Notes: a model not told the origin generated them from the sequence alone. DNA of 64,000 bases from Corbicula japonica (GCA_038501625.1 JAZAYU010000182.1:806001-870000); one strand, 5' to 3'. Numbered from the stretch's first letter, positions 45,901-58,225 are shown. A program made the numbers and translations.

Positions 45901-48900
45901 AATACATTTAGAACGATCAGTGGCAAAATTACTTACTGCCATTAATTTGGATGTCATGTACGATTTATTTTCTATTTAAAGATACGAGTTCGTTGCCGAT
46001 AACGCCGGCACCCATTGGTGGCACTCACATGCAGGTGTCCAGCTAGGGGACGGCCTTTTCGGGGCATTAATTGTACGACAGCCGCTGTCGAAAGACCCAT
46101 CAAGCTATCTTTACGACCAGGACCTCTCCCAACATGTGATGCTGATCACTGATTGGCCAGAGCAACCTCAGATCTTCCGCTACATGGAAGAAATGCAACA
46201 CCGTTGGGTCACTCCAAAGATGGTGAAAGGTTAACTGTATACTTGAACATGTTTTATACAATGTAATACTTTGTAATTTCAATTTGTCACAAGAAAACAT
46301 CCTAGTAAACCGACTTTCTATTTTAAAGATTTACTTATAGATCCGTAAGTTGCAGGTTCGAATCCCATCACGGATGACAGTCCTCTGGTATTTTCTCAAT
46401 CAACATGTGGCGTGAGAATCGGTTACAGTCCGGAAAAGCAGACGTTTTAAGCGTGATTAGTGTTAGTTAAAATAAAATGTAAAAATAAATTTAAATTTAA
46501 AAGTTTCCAGTTCACTGTTGTGTTTCGGCCTTTAAAATTTAAAATATAAAAAATCCAAGCCAAGATTCCGAACATGAAGCAACATATATAAGTATTCCAC
46601 GTGTGCAGAATATAAAGCTTTGAGCTTCGTCTCATTACATATTTTACCAGTAGTATGATAGACGTTGCGTTTCTTCTTCGTTCAGTCCTTGTGAACGGGC
46701 GTGGCCGGAAATATAACGTGACGGACCCAGTGAATGCAACCGGATATGGCGGATCTGGTATCCATGGATACACACCATACGAAGTGTTCACGGTGACTTC
46801 CGGTGAAAGGTAATTGACCAAAATACGTTGAGTTTTTACGGTGATACCTGATGAAAGGTAGATGTAATTAACCAAAATACTGTAAGTTTTCACAGTGACT
46901 CCTGATGAAAGTTACATGCAATTAACAAAATTACTGTTAGTTAAGTTAAAGGTACATGTAATTAACCAAAATAATGTTTTATCAACTTAAAGAAGTCTCG
47001 GAATGGCTCATTGCACAATGCACAATTGTTAGCAGTATTGGTTTACACAATAGTGATTTATTTCTTGACAATATGACAAACATAATTATGTTCTTACATT
47101 TTTGTTTCCAGGTACCGGTTTCGAGTGATAGCGGCGGCCACACGTTGCTATTTTCGCGTGATGGTAGACAACCATGAAATAATTGTGATAACAAGTGATG
47201 GCTGGCCAATACGACCAGCCACAGTTCAGTCTTTCTTGATACACCCGGGTAAAACTATTTTTGTAATTTTCAAGATATAAACACAATTTCGGATTATATA
47301 GATTTACATATCCTGTCGCGGCCTACAGAACTTGTTTGTCTGTGTATCAAGTTAATTTACTTGCCAAGGGTAATAAAGTTGAAGATTTCCTAGCTATATT
47401 ATTGCAATCTTGAGCGTTTACGGGTTTCCAACTTTTCATGTTTGTTTTGTCCCAGGTGAGCGGTATGATTTTGTCTTGAATGCTACCCAGCCAGCAGGCG
47501 ATTATTGGATCAAGGTTGAGTCGTATGGTGATTGTAAAGCCGCCGATAATGATGGCCATGGAGCGGCTATTCTTCATTACGACGGATATAAGGGAGCAGC
47601 GGACTATAATCCTGGTGGTAACCCGGAAAACTTTACATCAAGTGGTGTAGTAAGTACATAACAATTGTACCGACCAAACTGTTTTTTCCTGTGCATATTA
47701 ACAGTCATGGCATTGAAATGATCATGAAATGTTCATGTTATTGGCCATGACGCTGAACATCAAATCGCCGCAAAATATACTGAGTGACAATGAAAACGCA
47801 AAACTTTATTTTTTGGAATATTTTTGATGTGTGTAATAGTTAGATAAATTGGCAAAGGTAGATGTGTTTTAAAATCAAGAAGTAACCAATCGATACATTT
47901 GTTTTCAACTGATTTTTAAACTTTCTCTCCTACAGTTACCTGAACAAATGCATGAAATGTTCGTTTTAGCATGTAGACATGCATGAATATCCACAAAGCA
48001 AGTCCATTTGGTAACCTTAACTTACACTTACACAAATCCTCTCTTAAGTTTTCAAGTTTTACTCAAAACAAAAGTGATAATGCCAAGGCTTTCAGACAAC
48101 CAGCAACATGAGGTTTTGGGCATGATCAAGGAGGTATGTCTCGACGTAAAATCGCTCGTCGAATGCATTGTTCGCCGTCGAAAATTACTCGTTTGGCCCA
48201 ACGATATCCTTTTCATTTTAAAACACATTTTTTATGCGAATTAATTGAACTTCTACACGCATCAAAAATATTCCAAAAAGTAGTGTTGCGTTTTCATTGG
48301 CAGTCAGTATATATATTCTTTGGCGGAAGATTTAGAAATGACTCTAAAGTGATTTATTGCAAACATTTGAATGTACATGCATATTAAATACATGTTAAGG
48401 ACTGTTGTTATTTGCATTTGCCGGGAGACACAGGTTAAAGTTATGCGCGAAACGTACGTAATTTTTACAGCAAAATTCATAATCAGTTCAAAGACCATTT
48501 TTAAATAAATAGTATCCATAAACTAACCTACAATGATGTGCTGAGACTTGAAAATTAGTTTATTCAGATATTTTAATAGCATTTTTATTAAATTATCCCT
48601 CCCAATGGACATATCTTATGGCATCAAAAATATTGTCGTCACATGCTGACAACATTTAGCTTATAGATTAATTCGACAAAATATTTCTCACATTGGAAAT
48701 GCAAACACATACATTTAAAACCACATTTATCTAAATAGTTTTTTTTTCTTTTTTAACAGATACTGAATCCGGATACAGAACTGGTAATTTCGAAACCGAA
48801 CGCAACCATGATATCGCAAGGTGACCTTCGGTTCGATCCCCCTTCAGACGTGGACGAGGACTATACACATGAAGTCGTTGATGTGAAATACTACACAAGT

Positions 48901-50007
48901 GGGTTTATACTATTTGGAGTAAACCGAGCAAAAAAGAAAACTTAACAGTTTTTAAATTCAAACATTTTTTTTTTCGTCATGGTATAATCTCTCTTTCATT
49001 TAAATTGTGGCATTTGCACATATATGGACATTTGATTAAGCGAAAAAAAATGTTGTTCACAGAGGTCAATGTTATCTCCTCTTTCTTGAATAATGATGAG
49101 ATCGATAAATTTAAACATGTAAGTCTCAAACAGATTATTTGACTGTCAATTTTAGAAGTTTATGGCAAGTATAGAAGGAAAAACACAATCTTTAAAGCCC
49201 ACTGATGCAAAGATTCAGTTACTGAAATATCCGTTTTTGCAATTACCCTCCATTTTAATTAAAGAAATATCTCAATCTATTGCTTAATTTTCCACAACCA
49301 CGTACTTTTGTTTCTTTTTTTCTTTTTTAAACCGATAGATACAGAACCGACCACTTCCAAGATAAACATATTGGTGATCAAATTCCTCCAGATATTTGCA
49401 TTCTCTGGCATCATTAGTTCTATAGGAGTTTTACATGTTATTTGTGTCAAGTTTTTATTTTGGGTCAGTTTATTTATGCAATAAACACTCAGCTTTGGGG
49501 TTCCTAACACTCTTAATAGCAAAGCTAATATATATTTTTAACACATTTAACCTTTGTATGTTTGCATTCCTTTAAACTGGTCGGTTGTCAGAGTCATGGT
49601 GTGTCATGGTTAGCAACGCATCTAGAATAGAAATATTTTATTTGTTATTCGAAATACTGGGGGTTTTCTCATAAACTCTTTGACAGAATGTTACTCTTTT
49701 ATGTGAAAACACAGGAAGAGATTGATGTTTTCTGTTAAATTTAGGTCTGAGGTACCAGACGAACGACAACAACTACTACAGCCATCCGGAGTATTATCCG
49801 AATCCTGTCAGGTGGGGTCTACTCACCCCTACAATCAACAATGTATCCTTTACGTTGTTCAGTCACACTTTCAATAAGTTCTTTGTTAATTATTAAAATG
49901 CATGTTTAGGTCATCAGGAAAATTTCTGAATTTGAATCGTGTGCATAATGATTCAAGGGGAACCCTTCTTTAATAAAAATAAAAATAATAAATAAAAATA
50001 ATAATTA

Positions 50008-50045
<38 letters not shown>

Positions 50046-50065
50046 TGATGATGATGATGATGATG

Positions 50066-50101
<36 letters not shown>

Positions 50102-53100
50102 AATTCTTTATTTAAAGAAAGAAATATATAAAGATATATAAACAAAGAAGGCATAAAGTAAAAAAAACCCACATATTTTCATGTATACGGACCACTTTTA
50201 AAATTCAATATATAGATAGTTACAATAACTAAAACTGTTGATGAAGCAAGACAGAGACACAGAACTTGATATTCCTCCCTATCTTTCTCACATGTGTGGT
50301 GTTATTAGCATTCATATATTTTTCCCCGCAGAGTCGAACGTGAAAGTGTAGAGAAACCGTCACAGATCTGTGCCAATCATTGTCACATGAAAACGCCTAG
50401 TCGGCCTTAGGAAATAAGCAGACAGCGAAAGAAGCGAATAGGTACACTAGGAATAGCAACAATGAATAACACAGATTTGTCACAAACCTAACAAGTAGAA
50501 AAGAAAAGAGAACATGAATTTCTATTTTTTTCACTTAAAGAGTAAGGAGTGCATCAGGAATAGCCGCATTACGAAAACAAAATTTCCCCATGCAGCAAAA
50601 AGAGTTAACGAGGAGAAATAAATATGTTTTTTTAATTTATAAATCGAATCTCCATAAACACTGGTTTGCACCATAACAATTTCACATCATGGCCAACCAT
50701 TTTAAGAAAGTTTATTCGTCGTTAACGTGATAAGCTGACGATGTACCGTCCCTCTGCACCGTTGACCACACAGTGGGATGTCGCCGAAAAGCGGTTCTGT
50801 AACTCGTCAACCGTCGCCACAGCAACTGACTGCAACGACAATCTTTGTCTCTGCACACATATGTTAGACGTTAAAAAGGGGCAGGTACTATTGTTAACTC
50901 TAATTTGACTAAAAGCACTGAAAGTACTGAGGGGTCTGCATACGTACTGTCAGAACTTTTGAAAGTAAGGACTACTTTTCGGCTGTTCTTAGGTCTGCAA
51001 TTTGTTACTATTATTAGACCTGTTGAGACTGTCAAGAGTCAGAAAACTGATAAATCTGGGTATGCCGACCCAAAAATGATAACCACTTTTACTCAATGAG
51101 AAAATTAATTTAAAACATTCTTTATCTGAAAAAGTAAATATTTATGAAAGATCTAATATTAAGTCCAAAGGATGGTTTTATGTTATCAGTACTTAACGTG
51201 AGAATGTTGAAGCATAACCAAGGTTTTAGCTAAATCTTTATGTAATTTATTAAAAGTACAAGAAAGGAAACGTTGAAGAAGACCATGGTTGATAAATAAA
51301 GTGTAATATTTATCAACATCTAAGACTAAGCGAAGTTAGTTCAAAGAAAGATTAACCTGGACAGATTAGTCCATAGCCAAATGAGATCTTTCATAATCTC
51401 TATGGCTTTGTAGAATGAACTGTACGAAAGTCTAAGGCAAACCGAAGTTTTAGCAGATTCTTTTTATTTAGAGAATTGAATGTCCTTGCAAAATCACGTC
51501 AAATAAAGTCTCGGCAAGAACAAGTCTAAAGAAGTGTTTGAAATTCTTGGTCAAATTTCATTCTTGATCAAGAAGTGTTCCAAAAGTAAAGATTTCAAAA
51601 ATTAACGCAGGAAATGGAAAAAATGTTTCCTCATTATACACATGTTAAGCAATTTCGAGGGCCCAAGTATCTATTTAAAAAATAAGTTGATATCAGTTTA
51701 TTTGATATCTTAAGTGTAAACATTGATGAACAGAAAGAAACTCATTCTTGCCAGATTTATCATAATTTTATTTTACGCCCCCACGAAGTGGGAGGCATAT
51801 AGAGTTGCACTCGTCCGTCTGTACTTCCTTCCGTATGTACGTTCCCAAATCTTGTGGCATCGACTCCTCAATAACTATCGGGCGGATTTTTTACAAACTT
51901 GCACAGATGATCAAGCTGGATGTGTAGATGATCGTTAAGAAAGGATTTTTCCTGCTACCATTTTACAAGAGTTATGGCCCTTTGTTACAAATGTTGTTGT
52001 AGCAGTGGGGGCATCAGTTTCCGAGGACACATTCTAGATTCAATTAATTTTAGACAAATATAAAGCCTAACTGAACCTGTTCCTTTACAATTTTGTTTGT
52101 GGAATGTCGTTTACGTAGGTATGTATTCTCATGTTTCAGGTAGTTGAACTGTTTCTGGCCAGCGCAGCGGCCGATCCTCACCAGATGCATCTTCACGGTC
52201 ACACATTCCGGGTAGTGGGGGAAGGATATGTACGTATACATCGATTTTTGCTCTTTTATGGTGGAATCTTGTAATAGAACCTAGAAGCTTGATCTGTTTT
52301 TTATCCCTGTCATCGTGTTCTTGTCTCAACTTTGTTCTTGGTAAGGTCAGGAATACCCGCTTTTTTGCTTTACACTGCTAAGAGCTTTTTATGTTTTATA
52401 TGTTGTTGTGTTTTTGCCTGCAACATTGTCGAGTCAATGGGTGAGTTGGTGTTATCCAGTGGGCAATTCAACGTTGATACAACGTTGAAATTTGGTCATT
52501 TTCAACGTTGAAATGTGATTGAATAAACGTTTGTTTTTCAAAGTTGAAATGACGTTGAAACTTCTACGTTGTATCAACGTTGCCATCAAATTTCAACAAC
52601 GTTGAATCGACAGTTAAATCAACAGCAAACAACGTTGATATTAGGTTGAATAATGGTTGTTATGTGGTTGCAGTTTGGTTTACCCATGGTTGAAATAAGG
52701 TAGTAAAACAAAATTGAACAGAATAAATATTTATTTACATCTTAAGCTGTATACATGAGAGAATGCACATTTTTATCATATAAACATGAAAATATTAACA
52801 ACAAATTTGGTTATAATAAAAATGATAATAATAACAACAACAGTAGCAAAAGTGCTAATAATAACAATAACTAAAACTAGAATTTGGTGTTCCAGGGAAA
52901 CATGTGTTGCCTAAAGTTGCTTTTGGAAGCGGCAAATAAAAAAAACAAAGTAGTGAAACAGGAGTAATCATTCTTGTTGTCACAGATTACTTTGTTTAAG
53001 CAGATATAATAAGTGAATAAGACACGTACTTTTTCGGTTACAAGTTTCATGTTAAAGTTGCATTTGGAAGCTGCAGAACTAAAAAAAATAGTGAAACAGG

Positions 53101-55105
53101 AATACCTGATCACTGAACACTTTGTTTTTTGCAGATGATAACACTAAAAAATTGTCAATCACATTCCTAACATTATTTCTAGGCAGGTGATTATATTAAA
53201 CAATCTTATGGTATTTTCTTCTACAACATAATTATCTGGTACATTATTTTCACCAAGACAACTTGTGCATGTGAAAGCCTGTTTGGGTAAGAGTGAGTTT
53301 GGTGCAACCTAGAAACTGGTTTTAAACCCCAGTGGCAAATTGACTTTTGTTTTGCCACTGACCGTTCTAAGGCGGGATCCTTTCGGTTCTCTTTCTCGTT
53401 AATTGTTTGTGGTGTTTATTTTGAAATTGATAATTTTATTACCCATGCTTTTTTTCCTCTCTACTTGTTGGCAGTATGGGGAGGCTGTGTCTTCCGTATG
53501 TGGACATTTCCGTTTGAATATTTCTCTGTTTTATGTAGCAAATTAGGACAAACTAACTATCTTCACAAGATTCATTTTCTCGGTCAGGGTCACACATTTC
53601 CGGTTTGTTGGTGAATGATGGATGTGCAACTTGCCGGTTTATTTCAGCAAAATTTGCAAATAAGGATTATTTAACGATCCTTGCTAAACACATTTTGTGT
53701 GTAAATATAAAACGATGTTTGGCGGACAAGGATTTCATCAGAAGCAACATTTGGGAACTCATTCACTTTCTGTGGTTAAGGATATCTTTCTCAGATCTCT
53801 GCGATTGTCTTTGTTCAATACTGATTTTTAAAATTATTCCATGTTTTTCAGATTTTCAGCGATTTATTAAGAACATGGTCTGTGTGCCTACATTTTACAT
53901 TTCTTTTTTTATTACTTGGTTTATACATTACTTTTTATCCAGCTTGTAGATCCAAACACAACAGATTACCTTACACTTGGTCTAGATATCATCAAGAAAA
54001 GAGATGCTGACGGTGAATACCCCCGCATTCTGACCAACCCTTGGTACAAAGATACAGTAACGGTCCAAGGCAAGGGCGGCTATGTCATCATCAGATTTAA
54101 GGCCGATAATCCAGGTAAGTACCAGGGCATCATCAGATTTAAGACTGGAAATCCAGGTTAGTATCAGAGCAATTAAAGAATTTCCAATTGGGCTGAAATA
54201 TTTGGTTTCTTAGCTTTGTACAGTGTTAAAATAAACACGACTGACACGGTTTAAGTTTTAAAAAACAGGGGTGAGCTTCATTTAGAATGCAGGATGAGGG
54301 TGTTATGTCACCACTTTCTTAAAGAAAACGTCTGTAAACTATTTTTAACTTTTTTTATTTATTTTTAACCTTATTAAAAAGTCATGAAGAAATACATTTC
54401 ATTAAACCTTGAAATAATCATTTGTAGAAAATGTAATCAAGATGAAACTGCTCAAGTACGAAGATGCGTTCCAAATATCAAAAAATACAAAAAAACGCAT
54501 GAATTTAATTATTATTCATGAAATCTAAGAATGTTAAACAGAAAACACGCGTTTCTGACAAATTTTCAAACAAATACAAAGTTGGTCGTACTATTTTTAA
54601 TTTTCCTTTAAAGACAGTTTCATTTGGAGTAGTTTTATGACATTTTAAATGTTAACCACTTGCTAGGGTATTACTGAAAAATATCTGTTTCTTTTTGTTA
54701 TTGAAATCTTTTTACTCATCAAATTTTTAGGGTGGCAATGCATTTTAGAGGGATCATTTTTTCTTGTCTGTTTAATTGATGCCCGACCAAACGCCTGAAC
54801 ATTAACTTTCGAAGTACGGCCAGAAAATTTCCAATTACTTTTTAGGTATTTGGTTTTTCCATTGCCACAACGAGGGACATTTAATGCAGGGCATGGCTAT
54901 GATTATCAAGGTTGGAGATCATTCGGAGTTCCCCAAGGCGCCAAACTATCACCCAAAATGTGGCGGTTATTCATATTATTTGTCCGAGCGAACAAAATGT
55001 GCAGCCACGACGAATGTTACAGGCGGAAAAATCGGATTTTCTGCTAATATTTTTGTGGTCTTTCTGATGATGACTATCCATACGATAATTTTCCACGGAT
55101 ATTAA
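39904..55105 (+). CDS. Laccase (multicopper oxidase), copy B, complete 14-exon gene
   Basis: Exons, with consistent GT/AG borders and phase throughout: 39904-39964, 42346-42443, 42794-42913, 45286-45446, 45982-46229, 46686-46809, 47112-47248, 47456-47649, 48760-48898, 49745-49842, 50735-50884, 52140-52229, 53943-54114, 54846-55105. They sum to 2052 nt, 683 residues plus stop. Residues 1-21 look like a signal peptide. Copper motifs are all present: HWHG at 117-120, HWWHSH at 158-163, HQMHLHGH at 524-531, and [12 protein letters not shown] at 603-614 with the type-1 Cys and axial Met. The last ~24 residues are hydrophobic, suggesting a membrane or GPI-type anchor. Laccases oxidise phenols and reduce O2 to water; in molluscs they act as phenoloxidases in defence and shell/periostracum tanning (family knowledge). 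Exon 10 uses a weak donor (GTATCC) and exon 11 an AAG acceptor, both shared with copy A. Exact borders are read by eye. Confidence 0.93.
40092..40136. repeat. (ATT)n microsatellite
   Basis: A simple attatt run with one interruption, in intron 1 of laccase copy B. Confidence 0.85.
40435..40628 (+). repeat. Dispersed repeat, copy 1 (tgtcccccaaat to gaggacacattct)
   Basis: This matches 51770-52036 in the same orientation. Shared blocks include acttgcaca-atgatcaagc, atgtgtagatg, ttacaaatgttgt and tccgaggacacattct. The second copy also has the cgcccccacgaagtgggagg start. It lies in intron 1 of copy B. Confidence 0.7.
41462..41644 (-). mobile_element. N-terminal fragment of the Penelope-type element (tentative)
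   Basis: A 60-codon frame with [31 protein letters not shown] and NIIVNYNT resembles the region ahead of the RT core in proteins related to the 11473-12525 ORF. It lies just below a 3'-end fragment of the same family (41757-42090) in the same orientation. That would fit head-to-tail copies, a known Penelope feature. Confidence 0.4.
41757..42090 (-). mobile_element. 3' part of the Penelope-type element, degraded
   Basis: The sequence contains aagcacacaaacatataaaa, then a block matching the C-terminal coding end of the 11.5-kb ORF (ggtaagcaat near 41930, aacaaatggtttttacgaat at 41990). Stops and indels break the frame. It lies in intron 1 of laccase copy B. Confidence 0.65.
43525..43630. repeat. 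Dispersed repeat (aaaccgagcctgcaatat), intron 3 of copy B
   Basis: This is a relative of 7125-7275, ending in cccttttcatcttattat. The open frame across it carries no recognisable motif. Confidence 0.5.
44175..44690 (-). mobile_element. 3' non-coding copy of the Penelope-type element
   Basis: This is the longest relative of 10958-11472, matching almost end to end (gtgaaatatgcatatcagga start, gttttctcatatcacaaaac-type and aagcacacaaacatataaaa blocks, ccttcataaactctta end). It lies in intron 3 of copy B. A (GTT)n run follows at about 44800. Confidence 0.75.
45530..45900 (+). mobile_element. Degraded RT core fragment of the Penelope-type element
   Basis: On the plus strand the sequence reads [18 protein letters not shown] followed by stops and shifts. 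It then matches the YLDDL/NINHFP and KANFLDLNLS parts of the 11.5-kb ORF (about 45725-45870). It lies in intron 4 of laccase copy B and carries many small indels. Confidence 0.65.
48079..48215 (+). pseudogene. Tc1/mariner transposase N-terminus fragment
   Basis: [18 protein letters not shown] continues after a frame slip near 48130 as [24 protein letters not shown]. This is the paired helix-turn-helix DNA-binding start typical of Tc1/mariner transposases. No DDE domain follows. It lies in intron 8 of laccase copy B. Confidence 0.6.
49975..50125. repeat. (AAT)n-(ATG)n-(ATT)n run with retrotransposon tail
   Basis: The AAT run and the ATT run are complementary and could fold around the ATG run. 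The following taaattctttatttaaagaa block resembles the 3' end of the CR1/L2-like element at 33610-33640, so this is probably the tail of a minus-strand copy. It lies in intron 10 of copy B. Confidence 0.6.
50520..50690 (-). mobile_element. Internally deleted piece of the Penelope-type element
   Basis: A 3'-UTR block (gcatcaggaatagccgcatt, ttccccatgcagcaaaaaga) joins directly to a block matching the C-terminal RT coding near 11655-11690 (tttataaatcgaatctccat). The middle is missing. Confidence 0.55.
51770..52036 (+). repeat. Dispersed repeat, copy 2 (cgcccccacgaagtgggagg start)
   Basis: A longer relative of 40435-40628, in intron 11 of laccase copy B, ending at the gaggacacattcta block. It belongs to the family of bivalve repeats that contain a cgtccgtctgta stretch near the start. 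Confidence 0.7.
52455..52690. repeat. CAACGTTGA foldback element
   Basis: There are about ten full or partial copies of the self-complementary caacgttga within 200 bp, in both arms of a loose hairpin. This family is very widespread in animal genomes. It lies in intron 12 of laccase copy B. Confidence 0.8.
52868..53160. repeat. Fragment of the tttggtgttcc / attcttgttgtcacagat repeat
   Basis: Two units share ttgcttttggaagc or ttgcatttggaagc, agtgaaacaggagtaatcat and ttcttgttgtcacagat. They are relatives of the array at 60060-60935. Confidence 0.6.
53280..53530 (+). mobile_element. 3' non-coding piece of the Penelope-type element, plus orientation
   Basis: The reverse complement of the 10958-11160 region: ttttaaaccccagtggcaaa, ttgccactgaccgttc, ggttctctttctcgttaatt, ggggaggctgtgtctt. 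It lies in intron 12 of copy B. Confidence 0.7.
54100..54160 (+). repeat. Tandem duplication of the exon 13 donor region
   Basis: About 41 bp covering the last codons of laccase exon 13 and its donor are repeated immediately downstream with small changes. The first donor is GTAAGT at 54115 and the second GTTAGT at 54157. They are 42 nt apart and the interval has no stop, so the downstream donor would add 14 residues in frame. Confidence 0.8.
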
Positions 55106-55984
55106 GTGGCGCATGCCAAATAGTTATGGCAACACAACGTAAAAAATCTATTTTATTAATACTACTACTACTTGTTTAACTTGTACATATTAATTTAATA
55201 TGTTAATTCTCTATGTTCAAACGTAGTGCCTTGCACATTCAGATTGATGTTGAAATAAGTGATTTCAAAGTGTTATTTAATATTTATTAATATAGTGCAG
55301 GACGTTTAGAAAAAAATATGGTCACCACTGATACAGTTTTTGTTATTATATGCAGTATTCAGAGGAGTATTCAATCATGTGTTCAATGCGGATAATGACT
55401 TTAAGTATTTGTATACCTCGATTTTACGCATTGTGTCGTGAATGTACTTTTGTATTAATAGAATTTTGGAACTATTCCACAAAAAAGGGAATTTTGACAT
55501 TCCATCATAGCTCATAATGTTAAAACTGTACAGCTCTGTAACAAAAGGTTTCATGGCCGTGATTGTAACGCATCTGATTTCTGTTAATATGGCATAAACA
55601 TTAAGTCTTCAAATGCCATGAGGTGATTTCATTCTGTTGTTCTTGTTTTTTTATATATTTAATGCCATTTTTTTCAATACATTCATGTAGACATCGACAA
55701 AAAATGCCATTAAACTGTACAAATTTCGAGTAAACTTTTATCAAGTTAGTTGATAACATGTCGATCGCAGCTCACTTAAAATTACTACAATTATTGTTTA
55801 CAGAACGTCCTGACTCACAGGTGTCAGAGCAAATGAAAGACAAAAATACGAAGTCATATCATAGCCCGAGATCCCTATCCACTGAGCTATATTACGTCTA
55901 AATATCTGCTGCTTTGAATAAGTTTTAATGTCATATATGTTAAGTAATTTAACGGTAATTTTACGGTTTTTAAATTGATCAATT

Positions 55985-56280
55985 ACAGATAAGAAACTAC
56001 AAAAAGCAAAAGAAGAGAGAATGGTGACTAACAGCTATTCCACAGGGGCTTAAACCAGATTCTCGAGTGCACTTACTTCGAACTTGCCCTAACATGTCCT
56101 CATATGAACAAAAAAGTTCAACTTGTTTTGGTAGAATTAGCTCCAACCAACTCATTAACTCAAAAATATAAAATTCAAAACCACACAAACGAAAGAAAAC
56201 ATATGAAGCTATTTTTTGTCGAGCAAAATACATAATGTATACAAAATCCTGTCATGACCAAACTGAAACTGAAACCAGAG
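55985..56280 (-). mobile_element. Diverged 3' end of the Penelope-type element
   Basis: ggcttaaaccagattctcga, cttgccctaacatgtcctca, aaaagttcaacttgttttgg and ccacacaaacgaaagaaaac follow the order of 11150-11310. This is the most diverged copy in the window and lies about 0.9 kb past the laccase stop. Confidence 0.6.
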
Positions 56281-56284
56281 CACC

Positions 56285-58225
56285 AATGGTTACATAGACA
56301 AGAGGGCCATGATGGCCCTGTATCGCTCACCTGAGTACAAAAGTACTTTCAGCTTTACCCAAGGGCCAACATTTAAATAATGCTGGTAAAGGGTCTCTTT
56401 ACAATGCTCAACACGAAATATCTAAGGTCTAGTCGCATTAATTTCAGAGAACAAGGGGTGTAGTTTGACACTAGCAAACATTCTACATGTCTTCAGTTCT
56501 TACTATTTAGCTCTATGTAAAAATTGATAAGCCCCTGGGTGGGGCCAATTCGAGCCTGGGGTCATGATATGTATAACCGTGGTAAATGTCCACAAAGTGA
56601 TGTTACATGTAAAAAGTTCTATGTGGTTCTAGAGAAGAAGACTTTTACAAGATTTTTCCTATATAATTCTATGTAAAATGGGCGACCCCTGTGGCGGGGC
56701 CAATTTTGACCCAAGGGCCATAATTTGAACAACTTTGTTAGAGGTCCATTAGACAATGTTTCATGCCAAATATCTAACCTCTAGCCATTGTGGTTTTGGA
56801 GAAGAAGATTTTTTAAGTTTTTGCTATATATTGATATAAGGAAAACCCATGACCTCTGGGGCGGTGCAAATTTTGACCCCAGGGCCATAATTTGAACAAC
56901 TTTGTTAGAGGTCTATTAGACATTGTTTCATGCCAAATAACTAACCTCTGGCCATTGCGGTTTCGGAGAAGAAGATTTTTTAAGTTTTTGCTATATATTG
57001 ATATAAGGAAAACCCATGACCTCTGGGGCGGGGCAAATTTTGACCCCAGGGCCATAATTTGAACAACTTTGTTAGAGGTCCATTTGACAATGTTTCATGC
57101 CAAATATCTAACCTCTGGCCATTGCGGTTTCGGAGGAAGATTTTTTAAGTTTTTGCAATATATTGATATAAGGAAAACCCATGACCTCTGGGGCGGGGCA
57201 AATTTTGACCCCAGGGCCATAATTTGAACAACTTTGTTAGAGGTCTATTAGACAATGTTTCATGCCAAATATCTAACCTCTGGCTATTGCGGTTTCGGAA
57301 AAGAAGATGTTTTAAGTTTTTGCTATATACTGATATAAGGAAAACCCATGACCTCTGGGGCGGAGCAAATTTTGACCCCAGGGCCATAATTTGAACAACT
57401 TTGTTAGAGGTTCATTAGGCAATGTTTCATGCCAAATATCTAACCTCTGGCCATTGCGGTTTCGGAGAAGAAGATTTTTTAAGTTTTTGCTATATATTGA
57501 TATAAGGAAAACCCATGACCTCTGGGGCGGGGCAAATTTTGAACCCAGGGCTATAATTTTAACAATCTTAGTAGAGGACGACTAGGTGATGCTACACACC
57601 AAATATCAAAGTTCTAGGCCTTACAGTTTCAGAGAAGAAGATTTTTTAAGTTTTTGCAATATATTGATATAAAGAAAACCCATGACCTCTGGGGCGGGGC
57701 AAATTTTGACCCCAGGGCCATAATTTGAACAACTTTGTTAGAGGTCCATTAGACAATGTTTCATGCCAAATATCTAACTTCTAGCCATTGCGGTTTTGGA
57801 GAAGAAGATTTTTTAAGTTTTTGCTATATATTTATAAGGAAAACACATGACCCAACCCGGGCAGGGCCAAAAGTTGACCCCAGGGCTATAATTTGAACAA
57901 TCTTGGTAGAAGACCACTAGGTGATGCTACACACCAAATATCAAAGTTCTAGGCCTTACGGTTTCAGAGAAGAAGATTTTTAAAAATTTCATGTTCAAAA
58001 TCTATTTTTATCCTCTGTGACCTAGATAGGCAATGGACTGGAACCATTTGAACAATTTTGGTAAAGCTTCATGCAAGTAACATTCCTGCCAAGTTTCAGC
58101 AAGATTGGCCCAGGAGTTCAGGAGAAGAAGTCGTTTGAAGAAAAAGTTGACGACGCACGGACGGACGACGGACATCAGGCGATCACAAAAGCTCGCCATG
58201 AGCACTTCGTGCTCAGGTGAGCTAA
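56285..58225. repeat. Repeat element with 165-bp internal tandem units
   Basis: The start is gagggccatgatggccctgt plus cgctcacctgagta; the end is agcacttcgtgctcaggtga plus gcta. At least seven units contain gatataaggaaaacccatga, gggccataatttgaacaact and catgccaaatatctaacctc, spaced about 165-168 bp (starts near 56841, 57009, 57172, 57339, 57506, 57674, 57839). Minus-strand frames of 80 codons are repeat artefacts. The termini carry facing ctcacctgag / ctcaggtgag blocks. Confidence 0.85.

Noticed and set aside
46345..46375. tRNA-like B box (gcaggttcgaatccc) in intron 5 of laccase B, with a counterpart at 17311-17330 in A
   Set aside because: There is no A box or cloverleaf around it. It is shared by both laccase arms as ordinary intron sequence, perhaps an old tRNA-derived SINE remnant.
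56813..57387. 80-codon minus-strand ORFs with near-identical sequences
   Set aside because: They are produced by the 165-bp tandem units and have no domain or codon signal.
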